Below, piece after piece: positions 23,738-31,889 of a DNA stretch of 40,642 bases. Where the stretch lies: assembly GCA_047622605.1 (NCBI GenBank), contig JBLHND010000008.1, forward strand, positions 1-40,642, read 5' to 3'. Source of the DNA: Motiliproteus sp047622605. Its GTDB lineage: Bacteria; Pseudomonadota; Gammaproteobacteria; Pseudomonadales; Balneatricaceae. Position 1 is the first letter of the stretch. Every line of letters begins with the position of its first letter. Made by a program: the position numbers and the translations under genes. The notes under the pieces are model-generated. The model did not search any database, had not been told where the DNA came from, and worked only from the letters and a program-made list of their open reading frames with translations.

Positions 23738-24538
23738 CTACCGAGGGGGTAAATAGTGGAGAGGATCCACTGGCTTACCCTCTTTGCGAATTTCGAAATG
23801 TAGCATGATATTAGTAACGCCGCTATTGCCTATTTGCGCAATCTTCTGCCCCACTTTTACCTTATCTTGTTCTTTTACAAGAAGTTTATGATTATGGGCA
23901 TAAGCACTCAAAAATGTTTCATTATGCTTAATGATGATTAAATTACCATATCCTAATAAAGCATTACCTGAATAGACTACCACACCTGCTGCGGCCGAGA
24001 ACACTGGCCCCCCCCGTTTCCCGGCAATATTTATACCCTTACTCTCCTTGCCCTTAGCACTAAACCGCTGCACTACAGGACCAGCAGCGGGCCAACGCCA
24101 GACAACAGGTCCCGGCGCTACGCTGACGGATTTAGGAACGGATTGAGGAACGGATTGAGGACGAGTGGGGGGCAGAATGCGCGGGGCTGGGATAGATGCG
24201 GGGGTTGGCGTACGCTTAACTTGGCTGAGCGGTGGTACTTCGGCGATGCGCACCCGCTGGCCCGGAAAGATACGATAATTGCTGTCGATCTTATTAGCGC
24301 GGGCCAAGCCGCGATAATCTTTACCGTAGCGCCACGCAATCGAATACAGGGTATCGCCCGACTTCACTCGATAATAACCGTCCGGTTCGGGTTTCGTATT
24401 AACACGGCTGGTCTTGGGCACATTGATAGAGTAATCGCTGACCGGTGCTATATGCCCACCGCAACCAGACAGTAGCACGCCGCTAAGCAGCGCTACGATC
24501 CCTATCCCCCTTATGCTAGCCGCTGGCCTTAGTCGCAC
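23738..24538 (-). CDS. nlpD: Lipoprotein NlpD (LysM and LytM/M23 domains), amidase activator
   Basis: About 266 residues from the GTG at 24538, which has AGGA nine bases upstream; a GTG at 24559 would add seven residues. A signal peptide ends in lipobox LLSGC, so it is a lipoprotein. A LysM domain (YRVKSGDTLYSIAWRYG ... IFPGQRVRI) binds peptidoglycan, followed by a proline/serine linker with QSVPQSVPKSV repeats. The C-terminal LytM domain reads KGINIAGKRG and MLHFEIRKEG: the zinc ligands of true M23 peptidases are incomplete, as in E. coli NlpD. NlpD therefore probably activates an AmiC-type amidase at the septum instead of cutting peptidoglycan. It is upstream of rpoS on the same strand. Confidence 0.93.
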   Translation of the reverse strand: MRLRPAASIRGIGIVALLSGVLLSGCGGHIAPVSDYSINVPKTSRVNTKPEPDGYYRVKSGDTLYSIAWRYGKDYRGLARANKIDSNYRIFPGQRVRIAEVPPLSQVKRTPTPASIPAPRILPPTRPQSVPQSVPKSVSVAPGPVVWRWPAAGPVVQRFSAKGKESKGINIAGKRGGPVFSAAAGVVVYSGNALLGYGNLIIIKHNETFLSAYAHNHKLLVKEQDKVKVGQKIAQIGNSGVTNIMLHFEIRKEGKPVDPLHYLPPR

Positions 24539-24582
24539 ATCTACCGATCCTATAAACACCCCGAACTGGGCCGGTTTAGTTT

Positions 24583-24718
24583 GATACCCCGGTAACGCTG
24601 GCTATGATATCAGCCTCTCTTATCACTCTGCCTCTGCTGTCACTCTGCCTCTGCTGTCACTGCGCGGCGGTATCCTAGAGATACCCCGGTAACGCTGGCT
24701 ATGAAATCAGCCTCTCTT
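24583..24718. repeat. Direct repeat copying the 3' end of the DUF368 gene
   Basis: A 39-base sequence beginning gataccccggtaacgctggc occurs at 24583-24621 and 24680-24718 with one mismatch (gatatc / gaaatc). The second copy includes the last codons and stop of the DUF368 gene; the first is non-coding, before nlpD. Between them lies a 17-base unit (tcactctgcctctgctg) in tandem. Confidence 0.9.
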
Positions 24719-25636
24719 GCCACTACGTTCCAGCATATAGACCGCAACGGCTCCCAGCAACATCAACAGCAGCGCCCCCCAGAGCATCGCATCCTGTCCT
24801 GTCAGGGCCTGGTAGCTAACCGGTAATACATTATCCTGTAACAAAGGCACGGTATCACCCCGCGTATTGATCCGATACTCGGTGGTATATTTCCAGGGCC
24901 AGACTCGGCTCAGTGAACCCAGCATGACCCCCGTTAACAGTGCCAGGATCAGGTCATGCTGGTTGCGGAACATCCATGCCAGCAGATGCGAAAAACTCAG
25001 TAACCCCAGCACACAACCGGCCATAAAAAGCGTCAATACCTGGAGATCGAAATCTTTGATTGCGCCCATGATCGGACCATAGAGGCCCAGCAGCAGCAGA
25101 ATAAAACTACCGGAGATTCCGGGTAAAATCATCGCGCAGATAGCGATACAACCGGCACCAAAAACCATCAACGGCGTCGCTTCAACCTCTACAGGGCTGA
25201 TCGCCGTAACCAAATACGCCCCGACCATCCCCACCCAAAGGGCGATAACCGGCACCGAGTTCCAGCGTTTGACCTGCGTCATCATCCAGATCGAAGAGCT
25301 CACGATGAGGCCAAAAAAGAACGCCCATAGCAGGGTGGGATGCTGCTCCAGCAGATAGATCGCTAAACGGGCAACCGATGCCAGACTCAAGAGTACGCCG
25401 GACAATAACACCAAGAGGAAGGTACCGTTAATATGGTCCCAAAAGGCCCGCGGCCCCTGCCGTCCAAGCAACAACAGCGACTGCGGCGTGATCCGTCGAA
25501 TAGAATCCAGTAGCTCCTGGTAGATGCCGCTGATAAACGCGACGGTCCCACCTGACACTCCAGGGATCGCATCGGCCGCGCCCATGGCGGTACCCTTAAA
25601 AAATAATAACACCCAGTCGCCCGTCGTTCGACGCAT
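24707..25636 (-). CDS. DUF368 membrane protein, PopT-type polyprenyl-phosphate transporter
   Basis: 309 residues from the ATG at 25636 (MRRTTGDWVLLFFKGTAMG) with AGGGAGAG upstream; a longer frame to 25678 would overlap pcm and lacks this site. The family signature is clear: KGTAMGAADAIPGVSGGT near 14-31 and, in the inverted second half, AMILPGISGSFILLLLGLYGP. Seven to eight hydrophobic helices place it in the inner membrane. DUF368 proteins (PopT) were reported as undecaprenyl-phosphate translocases that recycle the lipid carrier for peptidoglycan and other surface polymers; function here is by family. It lies 10 bases after pcm, in the surE-pcm-nlpD-rpoS run, where Pseudomonas has no such gene. 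The 3' end is duplicated downstream. Confidence 0.88.
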   Translation of the reverse strand: MRRTTGDWVLLFFKGTAMGAADAIPGVSGGTVAFISGIYQELLDSIRRITPQSLLLLGRQGPRAFWDHINGTFLLVLLSGVLLSLASVARLAIYLLEQHPTLLWAFFFGLIVSSSIWMMTQVKRWNSVPVIALWVGMVGAYLVTAISPVEVEATPLMVFGAGCIAICAMILPGISGSFILLLLGLYGPIMGAIKDFDLQVLTLFMAGCVLGLLSFSHLLAWMFRNQHDLILALLTGVMLGSLSRVWPWKYTTEYRINTRGDTVPLLQDNVLPVSYQALTGQDAMLWGALLLMLLGAVAVYMLERSGKRG

Positions 25637-25646
25637 GTAACTCTCC

Positions 25647-26282
25647 CTAGCTGATTGAACCTCTGAGCATCGGTACAAATTTCACCGCCTCCAATACCTG
25701 ATGGTCGTATTCGGTATCACTGACACGGATCACCAACCGTAATTCTTGCCTGTCGCCGCCGACAGGAATAATCATCCGTCCACCAACGGCCAGCTGTGAA
25801 TAGAGCTCTGGCGGAATCTGCTCGGGAGCCGCGGCACAGGTGATCGCATCAAAGGGCCCTTTTTCGGGCCAGCCGAAGCCGCCATCGGCATGCTGGAAAT
25901 AAACATTGCGCAGCCCCAGCTGACGCAAGCGACTGCGGGCTTTTTGCTGCAAGGGCAGGATCCGCTCAACACTGAACAACTTATCGACCAGACAGGCGAG
26001 CACCGCCGACTGGTAGCCAGACCCGGTGCCTATCTCCAACACCCGCTCGGGACGACCGCCATTGAGCAGAATCTCGGTCATCTTGGCGACTATATAAGGT
26101 TGGGAGAGCGTCTGATTAAAGCCGATTGGCAGCGCGGTATCTTCGTAGGCACGATGCGAGAGGGCTTCATCGACAAACAGATGCCGCGGCAAGTCACGCA
26201 TCACCTCCAGCACCCTCGAGTCCTGAATACCCCGTGCAACGAGTCGTGCGCTCAGGCGGTCGCGGGTTCGCCGCGAGGTCAT
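25647..26282 (-). CDS. pcm: Protein-L-isoaspartate O-methyltransferase
   Basis: 211 residues from the ATG at 26282 (MTSRRTRDRLSARL), which has GAAGG seven bases upstream and aligns with Pseudomonas Pcm. A GTG at 26312 would overlap the surE stop (GTGA) and add ten residues, so coupling from surE is also possible. Pcm uses SAM to methylate L-isoaspartyl residues and start repair of aged proteins. Visible: HLFVDEALSHRAYEDTALPIG, TLSQPYIVAKMTE, SAM motif I VLEIGTGSGYQ, FDAITCAAAPEQIP and the family-typical end VEAVKFVPMLRG-type sequence. It is co-directional with surE and the DUF368 gene; surE-pcm-rpoS linkage is a known stationary-phase survival set. Confidence 0.94.
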   Translation of the reverse strand: MTSRRTRDRLSARLVARGIQDSRVLEVMRDLPRHLFVDEALSHRAYEDTALPIGFNQTLSQPYIVAKMTEILLNGGRPERVLEIGTGSGYQSAVLACLVDKLFSVERILPLQQKARSRLRQLGLRNVYFQHADGGFGWPEKGPFDAITCAAAPEQIPPELYSQLAVGGRMIIPVGGDRQELRLVIRVSDTEYDHQVLEAVKFVPMLRGSIS

Positions 26283-26308
26283 GCCGATGCCTTCAATATC
26301 GAACTTAT

Positions 26309-27052
26309 TCACTCCAATTCCTCAAGCCAGCTGGCCAGATTGTCAAAACCCGAGTACTGGGTCATATCGGCATGCAGCGGGGTAATAGAGACATACCCTG
26401 CAGCGACCGCATAAAAATCGGTGCCAGGGCCGGCATCTGCAGGCTCACCGGCCGCCGATATCCAAAATCGTTCCCGCCCACGCGGGTCGACCGAGAGCAC
26501 CGGTTGATCGGCTAACGCCCGGTGTCCTAAGCGGGTCACATGGATCCCTTTTATCTGCTCCAGAGGAAGGTCGGGGACATTGATGTTAAGCACCGTGCGA
26601 GGCGCTAGATTCAAGGCATGCAACTGCGGCAACAACTGACTGACGACGGTGGCCGCCGAGACGTAATGCTGCCGCCCGTGCAGGGACACGGCGATGGCCG
26701 GTTTATCCAGATAACGCCCCTCCATCGCAGCCGCTACGGTGCCCGAGTAGAGTACGTCGTCACCCAGATTGGCACCGGAATTGATGCCCGAGACCACCAT
26801 ATCCGGCTTAAACCCCAGCTTCCCGGAGATACCCAGATGGACACAGTCGGTCGGCGTGCCGTTGATGCTGATATAGCCATTGGCTAATAGCTGAATCTCG
26901 AGTGGCCGATCCAGCGTCAGCGAGTTACTGGCACCACTACGATCTCGCTCGGGGGCGACCACCTGGACCTCAAACTGTTCCGCCAGCATCGTCGCCAGGG
27001 CGTTCAGTCCCGGCGCATGTACGCCATCATCGTTAGAGATTAATATCCGCAT
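26309..27052 (-). CDS. surE: 5'/3'-nucleotidase SurE
   Basis: 247 residues from ATG 27052. SurE is a metal-dependent phosphatase acting on nucleoside 5'- and 3'-monophosphates and short polyphosphate, linked to stationary-phase survival. The N-terminus MRILISNDDGVHAPG carries the metal-binding D8-D9. APERDRSGASNSLTL, YISINGTPTDCVHLG and VSGINSGANLGDDVLYSGTVAAAMEG are intact. Its stop overlaps a possible GTG start of pcm. Upstream it abuts truD: the sequence GAAAAGTAGATG (truD-type ending followed by the surE start) shows that the ancestral stop and start codons touched, before a local duplication inserted about 61 bases. Confidence 0.95.
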   Translation of the reverse strand: MRILISNDDGVHAPGLNALATMLAEQFEVQVVAPERDRSGASNSLTLDRPLEIQLLANGYISINGTPTDCVHLGISGKLGFKPDMVVSGINSGANLGDDVLYSGTVAAAMEGRYLDKPAIAVSLHGRQHYVSAATVVSQLLPQLHALNLAPRTVLNINVPDLPLEQIKGIHVTRLGHRALADQPVLSVDPRGRERFWISAAGEPADAGPGTDFYAVAAGYVSITPLHADMTQYSGFDNLASWLEELE

Positions 27053-27124
27053 CTACTTTTCCGTTCAGCCTCAGACCCGCGCCTGTACCATCGTCGTTAG
27101 GGATCAATATCTGTATCTACTTCT
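27001..27124 (-). repeat. Tandem duplication of truD/surE junction (surE 5' end)
   Basis: 27001-27061 (surE codons 1-17 and the bases just before) is repeated at 27062-27124 with roughly 75-80% identity. The second copy reads I-Q-I-L-I-P-N-D-D-G-T-G-A-G-L on the minus strand, matching MRILISNDDGVHAPGL; ATG has become ATA, so it cannot start in the same way. The truD stop TAG falls in the upstream copy, and the equivalent TAG is still present just before the surE ATG. Confidence 0.85.
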
Positions 27125-28310
27125 CAGTACTCTCAGTACTCTCAGTACTCTCAGTACTCTCAGTACTCTCAGTACTCTCAGTACTCTCAGTACTCTCAGT
27201 ACTCTCAGTACTCTCAGTACTCTCAGTACTCTCAGCAACGCCAATAGCAACAGCAACAGCAACAGCAACTCCAGCGCCCTGGCCTGACGCCACTGAGTAG
27301 TGGCAGAGTTCTCGTAATACACTAGTCGCATAAGTGCCCGGTGGCAGCTCAAAACTCAGTTCCAGCTGATCGGGCTCAGGCCACTGCCAACTGAACTGCT
27401 GCGGTAAGAACCGCACCGCACGCCTTTCCCGAGCCTGCCCCAGGCGCTCAAACCCCTGGCACCAGCTTGCAAACCCTTCCAGCATCGCTGTTTCCAGCGC
27501 TAATGCCTGATCTTCAACCAACGCCCGCCCGCGGCCCATCAGCGGCGCGGTCGGATGCAGCTCGAACCGTTCGATCGCGCTGGCCAGCAATGCGGGATCG
27601 GCTTCATGAGAGAGGTTACTCGAATCCCTGATCATCGGCTTATCGCCCGGCAGGTAGCGATCCAGACAGCCCTGTCTGATTCGCTCTGCCAGCACCCGGT
27701 TAAACAGATAGGAGCGCGCCGCCGAGATGGCCATGCCGCGTTTGAGCCGATCGCGGATTTTGATGTCACCCTTAAACAGCTTATCAGCCTGGGTCAGATT
27801 GCCCCCCCCATGGCCAAAGCGCTGTTCGCCAAAATAGTTGGGCACCCCTTGGTGGCGAATCGCCACCAGCCGTTGCTCCAGATCGACGCTCGGCTGAAGA
27901 TCACGAATCCTTATTATGAAACGATTACTCTGGTGCCCACCCCGCTTGAGCTTGCGATTATGGCGGGCGGTTTTCAGCAGGGTGACTGTCTCGGGCAAGC
28001 CGCTCAGATCCGGATCTGGCTGACCGGGCAGCCACAGACTGAACCACTGGCTAGTCACGGCATGCCGATCCTTAAGCCCGGCATAGTTGACATCCATAGG
28101 CCTGATGCCGGCAAGTTCGGCTAGCTGGCTCGCGATCCATTGGGTGTTTTCGCCGCGCTTACGCAACAATACGTACAGGTGCTCGCCGCTGCCCTCAGGC
28201 GTGTAGCCCAGCTGCTCATCGACCTGAAAATCTTCCGGCACTACCCGAATCACACCGCGAGCGGGAGGCTCGCCATGGAAACGAGGGAAATCAAGGTTAT
28301 ATACGTTCAA
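27117..28310 (-). CDS. truD: tRNA pseudouridine(13) synthase TruD with (STE)12 tail
   Basis: 397 residues from a TTG start at 28310, three bases after the ftsB stop; no better ATG is present and the start aligns with E. coli TruD (349 aa). TruD converts U13 of tRNA-Glu to pseudouridine. Motifs: EDFQVDEQLGY, the catalytic NYAGLKDRHAVTSQW with D81, GVPNYFGEQRFG, and LPPGTYATSVLRELCHY near residue 345, where the E. coli protein is nearly finished. Beyond lies a tail of about 50 residues: Gly/Ala/Val repeats, then twelve STE triplets and EK. This tail comes from a 9-base microsatellite and has no family counterpart. It is co-directional with ftsB upstream and surE downstream. Confidence 0.95.
   Translation of the reverse strand: MNVYNLDFPRFHGEPPARGVIRVVPEDFQVDEQLGYTPEGSGEHLYVLLRKRGENTQWIASQLAELAGIRPMDVNYAGLKDRHAVTSQWFSLWLPGQPDPDLSGLPETVTLLKTARHNRKLKRGGHQSNRFIIRIRDLQPSVDLEQRLVAIRHQGVPNYFGEQRFGHGGGNLTQADKLFKGDIKIRDRLKRGMAISAARSYLFNRVLAERIRQGCLDRYLPGDKPMIRDSSNLSHEADPALLASAIERFELHPTAPLMGRGRALVEDQALALETAMLEGFASWCQGFERLGQARERRAVRFLPQQFSWQWPEPDQLELSFELPPGTYATSVLRELCHYSVASGQGAGVAVAVAVAIGVAESTESTESTESTESTESTESTESTESTESTESTESTEK
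27123..27235 (-). repeat. 9-base microsatellite, 12 perfect units, in truD 3' end
   Basis: The unit ctcagtact repeats twelve times without a mismatch from 27123 to 27230, followed by a partial ctcag. It encodes Ser-Thr-Glu at the TruD C-terminus. Just before it (27236-27270) a shorter hexamer run (agcaac) encodes alternating Val-Ala. Perfect identity points to recent expansion. Confidence 0.97.
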
Positions 28311-28313
28311 AGA

Positions 28314-28589
28314 TTATTTCTCTTCAGGGAGCAGGAAGAAGGTCTCGCCACGCCTGACCATCCCCATCTCGCTGCGGGCACGCTCCTCCAGCGCCGAGGT
28401 GCCCTGTTTGAGGTCATCCACTTCGGCACGCAAGGCATCGTTACGATCGATTAAGAGTTGGTTGGCGGCTTGCTGGGTGGCGATGGAGGCTTGCTGCGAC
28501 CATACCGAGGGTAGATTGCCATCACCGAACCAGAGCCGATACTGCAACCCCAGCAACAGGACGCAGAGCATGGCCAGCAGCCACTTCAT
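28314..28589 (-). CDS. ftsB: Cell division protein FtsB
   Basis: 91 residues. The architecture is that of FtsB: a very short cytoplasmic start, one membrane helix (LLAMLCVLLLGLQYRLWFG, ~4-22) and a periplasmic coiled coil (ATQQAANQLLIDRNDALRAEVDDLKQG in outline), ending with the conserved EERARSEMGMVRRGETFF. FtsB forms the FtsQLB complex that activates septal peptidoglycan synthesis. It is 88 bases downstream of eno, the eno-ftsB pairing common in gammaproteobacteria. ispD, which commonly follows ftsB, is missing and truD follows instead. Confidence 0.93.
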   Translation of the reverse strand: MKWLLAMLCVLLLGLQYRLWFGDGNLPSVWSQQASIATQQAANQLLIDRNDALRAEVDDLKQGTSALEERARSEMGMVRRGETFFLLPEEK

Positions 28590-28677
28590 AACCCGGCCCT
28601 CGCCCTAATTCGCATACCTGCCCAGATGGGTAACGCCGAGGGGGAGCCGCGCCCCCCCTGGGTATTCCCCTGGGTAG

Positions 28678-29973
28678 CTATGCCTGACCTTTAATTTCGG
28701 AGCGACCGTTGTAAGGCGCCTTGCCCTGCAACTCCTCCTCGATACGCAGCAGGCGGTTGTACTTGGAAACCCGGTCAGAACGGCACAGCGAGCCAGTCTT
28801 GATCTGACCGGCCTTAGTCGCCACAGCCAGATCGGCAATGGTAGTGTCTTCGGTCTCACCCGAACGATGGGAGATAACCGCCGTAAAGCCGGCATCCTGC
28901 GCCATCCTGATCGCGCTCAGAGTTTCGCTCAGGGTGCCTATCTGATTGAACTTGATCAGGATGGAGTTACCGATTTGCTCGGTAATACCGCGCGCCAGAA
29001 TCTTGGTGTTGGTGACAAACAGATCGTCACCGACCAGCTGCACCTTAGCGCCAATCTTGCGGGTCAGGGTCGCCCAACCGTCCCAGTCGCTCTCGTCCAT
29101 GCCGTCTTCGACGGAGATGATCGGATACTTGCGGGTCAGATCGGCCAGGTAGTCAGCAAAGCCTTCGGAGTCGAATTTTTTGCCTTCCCCGGCCAGGTCA
29201 TACAGCCCCTCTTTATAAAACTCTGAAGCGGCGCAATCCAACGCCAGGGTGATGTCTTTGCCCAGCGTGTAGCCGGCGTTATCGATCGCCTCCTGGATGA
29301 CGACCAGCGCTTCTTCGTTAGAGGCCAGGTTTGGCGCGAAGCCACCCTCGTCGCCCACGGCCGTGTTCAGGCCACGTCCGGACAACACCTTCTTGAGGCT
29401 ATGAAAAATCTCGGCACCCATGCGCAAGGCTTCGGCAAAGTTCGGGGCCGATACCGGCTGGACCATGAATTCCTGGATATCGACGTTATTATCCGCATGC
29501 TCGCCGCCGTTGATGATGTTCATCATCGGCACCGGCATGGAGTAATCACCGGGGTTGCCGTTCAGCTCGGCAATATGTGCATACAGCGGGATGCCTTTCG
29601 CCACGGCGGCGGCCTTGGCCGCGGCCAGGGACACAGCCAGGATCGCATTGGCACCCAGATTACCTTTGTTTTCAGTACCGTCCAGGTCGATCATCAGCTG
29701 ATCCAGGCCAGACTGATCGCAGGCATCCTTACCCAACAATGCAGTCCGAATAGGACCCTTGATCGCGGCAACTGCCTTCAGGACACCCTTGCCCAGATAG
29801 CGTGACATATCACCATCGCGCAGCTCTAGGGCTTCGCGAGAACCGGTTGAGGCGCCGGAGGGTGCACAGGCAGAACCCAGGGCACCCGAGGCCAGAATCA
29901 CATCGGCTTCAACCGTGGGGTTGCCGCGGGAATCCAGCACTTCGCGTGCCTTGATATCGATAATCGCTGTCAT
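28678..29973 (-). CDS. eno: Enolase
   Basis: 431 residues, the usual length. Enolase interconverts 2-phosphoglycerate and phosphoenolpyruvate with magnesium and is part of the RNA degradosome in many gammaproteobacteria. Visible: AREVLDSRGNPTVEADV, SGASTGSREALELRDGD, NIINGGEHADNNVDIQEFM, GDEGGFAPN, VEDGMDESDWDGW, VGDDLFVTN, ILIKFNQIGTLSET and SHRSGETEDTTIADLAV, so the metal ligands and catalytic lysines are intact. pyrG lies upstream on the same strand. kdsA, which lies between pyrG and eno in Pseudomonas, is absent; the 108-base gap holds only short repeats. Confidence 0.97.
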   Translation of the reverse strand: MTAIIDIKAREVLDSRGNPTVEADVILASGALGSACAPSGASTGSREALELRDGDMSRYLGKGVLKAVAAIKGPIRTALLGKDACDQSGLDQLMIDLDGTENKGNLGANAILAVSLAAAKAAAVAKGIPLYAHIAELNGNPGDYSMPVPMMNIINGGEHADNNVDIQEFMVQPVSAPNFAEALRMGAEIFHSLKKVLSGRGLNTAVGDEGGFAPNLASNEEALVVIQEAIDNAGYTLGKDITLALDCAASEFYKEGLYDLAGEGKKFDSEGFADYLADLTRKYPIISVEDGMDESDWDGWATLTRKIGAKVQLVGDDLFVTNTKILARGITEQIGNSILIKFNQIGTLSETLSAIRMAQDAGFTAVISHRSGETEDTTIADLAVATKAGQIKTGSLCRSDRVSKYNRLLRIEEELQGKAPYNGRSEIKGQA

Positions 29974-30011
29974 GTTGCCTTTCGCTCCATTTAAAGCCTG
30001 ATAGCTTCACT

Positions 30012-30073
30012 TCTTAATTAATTAAGAGTTTTATTAATTACGGGTCTTATTCATTGCGAGTCTTGTTCACTCT
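30012..30073. repeat. 16-base palindrome and degenerate 16-base tandem repeat between pyrG and eno
   Basis: A perfect 16-base palindrome TCTTAATTAATTAAGA occupies 30012-30027. It overlaps three degenerate 16-base units: gagttttattaattac (30026), gggtcttattcattgc (30042) and gagtcttgttcactct (30058). The region is AT-rich and lies 8-70 bases downstream of the pyrG stop. It could act as part of the eno promoter; no clean terminator hairpin is seen. Confidence 0.6.
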
Positions 30074-30081
30074 GGTACTCG

Positions 30082-31707
30082 CTACTTGCCGCCATGAATC
30101 AGGCCGGCCTTGACGAATCCAGTGAACAGACCATGACCGTCTCGCGGGGTCGAGGTGAATTCCGGATGGAACTGGCAGGCCACAAACCAGGGATGATCGA
30201 CCACCTCGATCACTTCGACCAGGGTACCGTCGATAGAGTGACCGGCGATCCGCAGACCCGCCTGCTCCAGCTGCTCAATATAATTATTATTGACCTCGTA
30301 ACGGTGCCGGTGACGCTCTAGAATCACCGCCTTGCCGTAACAGGCGGCGGCCGTGGAGTCGGACTCCAGCCGGCACTCCTGTGCGCCCAGACGCATGGAT
30401 CCGCCCAGATCGGTATCCGCCGAGCGTGTCTCGACACCGCCCTCGGGGGTGGTCCATTCCGTGATCAGGCCAACCACCGGATGCTCGGCCTGGAGGTTAA
30501 ATTCGGTACTGTCCGCGCCGGGCAACCCCGCCACATGACGGGCAAACTCGATCACGGCGACCTGCATTCCCAGACAGATACCCAGGTAGGGGATCTTGTT
30601 CTCACGCGCAAAGCGCACCGTTTCGATCTTGCCTTCGACACCGCGCTCACCAAAGCCGCCCGGCACTAGGATCGCATCGGCCGATTCGAGCACACCGGTG
30701 CCCTTACGTTCGATCTCTTCGGCATCGATGTATCTGAAGTTGACCTTAGCGCGATTCTTGATTCCGGCATGGATCAGCGCTTCGGTCAGCGACTTATAGG
30801 CATCCAGCAACTCCATGTACTTACCGACGATGGCGATGGTGACTTCACGGTGTGGGTTCAGTTTGGCATCCACCACCGCATCCCACTCGCGCAGATCCGC
30901 CGGATGGCAATCGAGTCTGAACTTGTCGACGATGATGTCATCCAGCCCCTGCTCATGCAGCATCCGGGGAATACGATAGATGGTATTAGCATCTTCCAGG
31001 GCGATAACCGCGCGCTCTTCGACGTTGGTAAACAACGACAGCTTGCGCCGCGAATCGGCAGGAATCTCGTGGTCGGAGCGACATACCAGGATATCGGGCT
31101 GTATACCGATCGAACGCAACTCCTTAACAGAATGCTGCGCCGGCTTGGTCTTGGTTTCACCTGCCGTTGCAATATAGGGGACCAGCACCAGGTGCATAAA
31201 CAGCGCCCGGGTACTGCCCAGCTCGACCTTCAGCTGCCGTACCGCTTCCATAAAGGGCAGGGATTCGATATCGCCCACGGTACCGCCAATCTCTACCAGC
31301 GCGACATCAGCGTCGCCGGCACCCTCGATCACTCGACGCTTGATCTCGTCGGTGATGTGCGGGATCACCTGCACGGTGGCGCCCAGATAGTCTCCACGGC
31401 GCTCTTTACGCAGCACATCTTCGTAGACCCGGCCCGCCGTAAAGTTATTACCTTGGGTCATGGTGGTACGTATAAAGCGCTCGTAATGGCCCAGATCCAG
31501 ATCGGTCTCGGCACCGTCTTCGGTGACGAACACCTCGCCATGCTGGAACGGGCTCATAGTGCCAGGATCCACATTGATATACGGATCGAGCTTCAGCATG
31601 GTGACTTTAAGGCCGCGCGTTTCGAGAATAGCAGCCAAAGATGCGGAAGCGATGCCCTTGCCTAAGGAAGACACAACGCCGCCCGTGACGAAGATATAAT
31701 GCGTCAT
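30082..31707 (-). CDS. pyrG: CTP synthase
   Basis: 541 residues. The enzyme aminates UTP to CTP with ATP and glutamine. The N-terminal synthetase begins MTHYIFVTGGVVSSLGKGI with the P-loop, followed by LKLDPYINVDPGTMSPFQHGEVFVTEDG in outline and EIGGTVGDIESLPF. The class I glutaminase half shows LVPGGFGERG, the nucleophile loop YLGICLGMQ and CQFHPEFTS with its His/Glu. All motifs are intact. tilS lies 182 bases upstream and eno downstream, in the order tilS-pyrG-eno. Confidence 0.97.
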   Translation of the reverse strand: MTHYIFVTGGVVSSLGKGIASASLAAILETRGLKVTMLKLDPYINVDPGTMSPFQHGEVFVTEDGAETDLDLGHYERFIRTTMTQGNNFTAGRVYEDVLRKERRGDYLGATVQVIPHITDEIKRRVIEGAGDADVALVEIGGTVGDIESLPFMEAVRQLKVELGSTRALFMHLVLVPYIATAGETKTKPAQHSVKELRSIGIQPDILVCRSDHEIPADSRRKLSLFTNVEERAVIALEDANTIYRIPRMLHEQGLDDIIVDKFRLDCHPADLREWDAVVDAKLNPHREVTIAIVGKYMELLDAYKSLTEALIHAGIKNRAKVNFRYIDAEEIERKGTGVLESADAILVPGGFGERGVEGKIETVRFARENKIPYLGICLGMQVAVIEFARHVAGLPGADSTEFNLQAEHPVVGLITEWTTPEGGVETRSADTDLGGSMRLGAQECRLESDSTAAACYGKAVILERHRHRYEVNNNYIEQLEQAGLRIAGHSIDGTLVEVIEVVDHPWFVACQFHPEFTSTPRDGHGLFTGFVKAGLIHGGK

Positions 31708-31889
31708 TCAGAACCTGTTCGCAGATGTAAATACAGTGTTTTTGGGGGGAGATGCGAAGCACCTCGAGATGGGGCTACAGGGTACCAGATCGGCTCGCTT
31801 TCGACAATCAGAAATCGTCTGTTTCAAGGAGGCTGACCGAGAATAGACAGACCTGCCGCGAGACCCTATGTTCTTAAGATGAGGAGAAG

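Noticed and set aside
27104..27352. Minus-strand Leu-Arg-Val repeat frame over the truD microsatellite
   Set aside because: Out-of-frame reading of the same 9-base array; truD explains the region.
30769..31665. Long plus-strand open frame opposite pyrG
   Set aside because: Shadow of a strongly coding gene; the product has no recognisable domain and pyrG is complete on the other strand.
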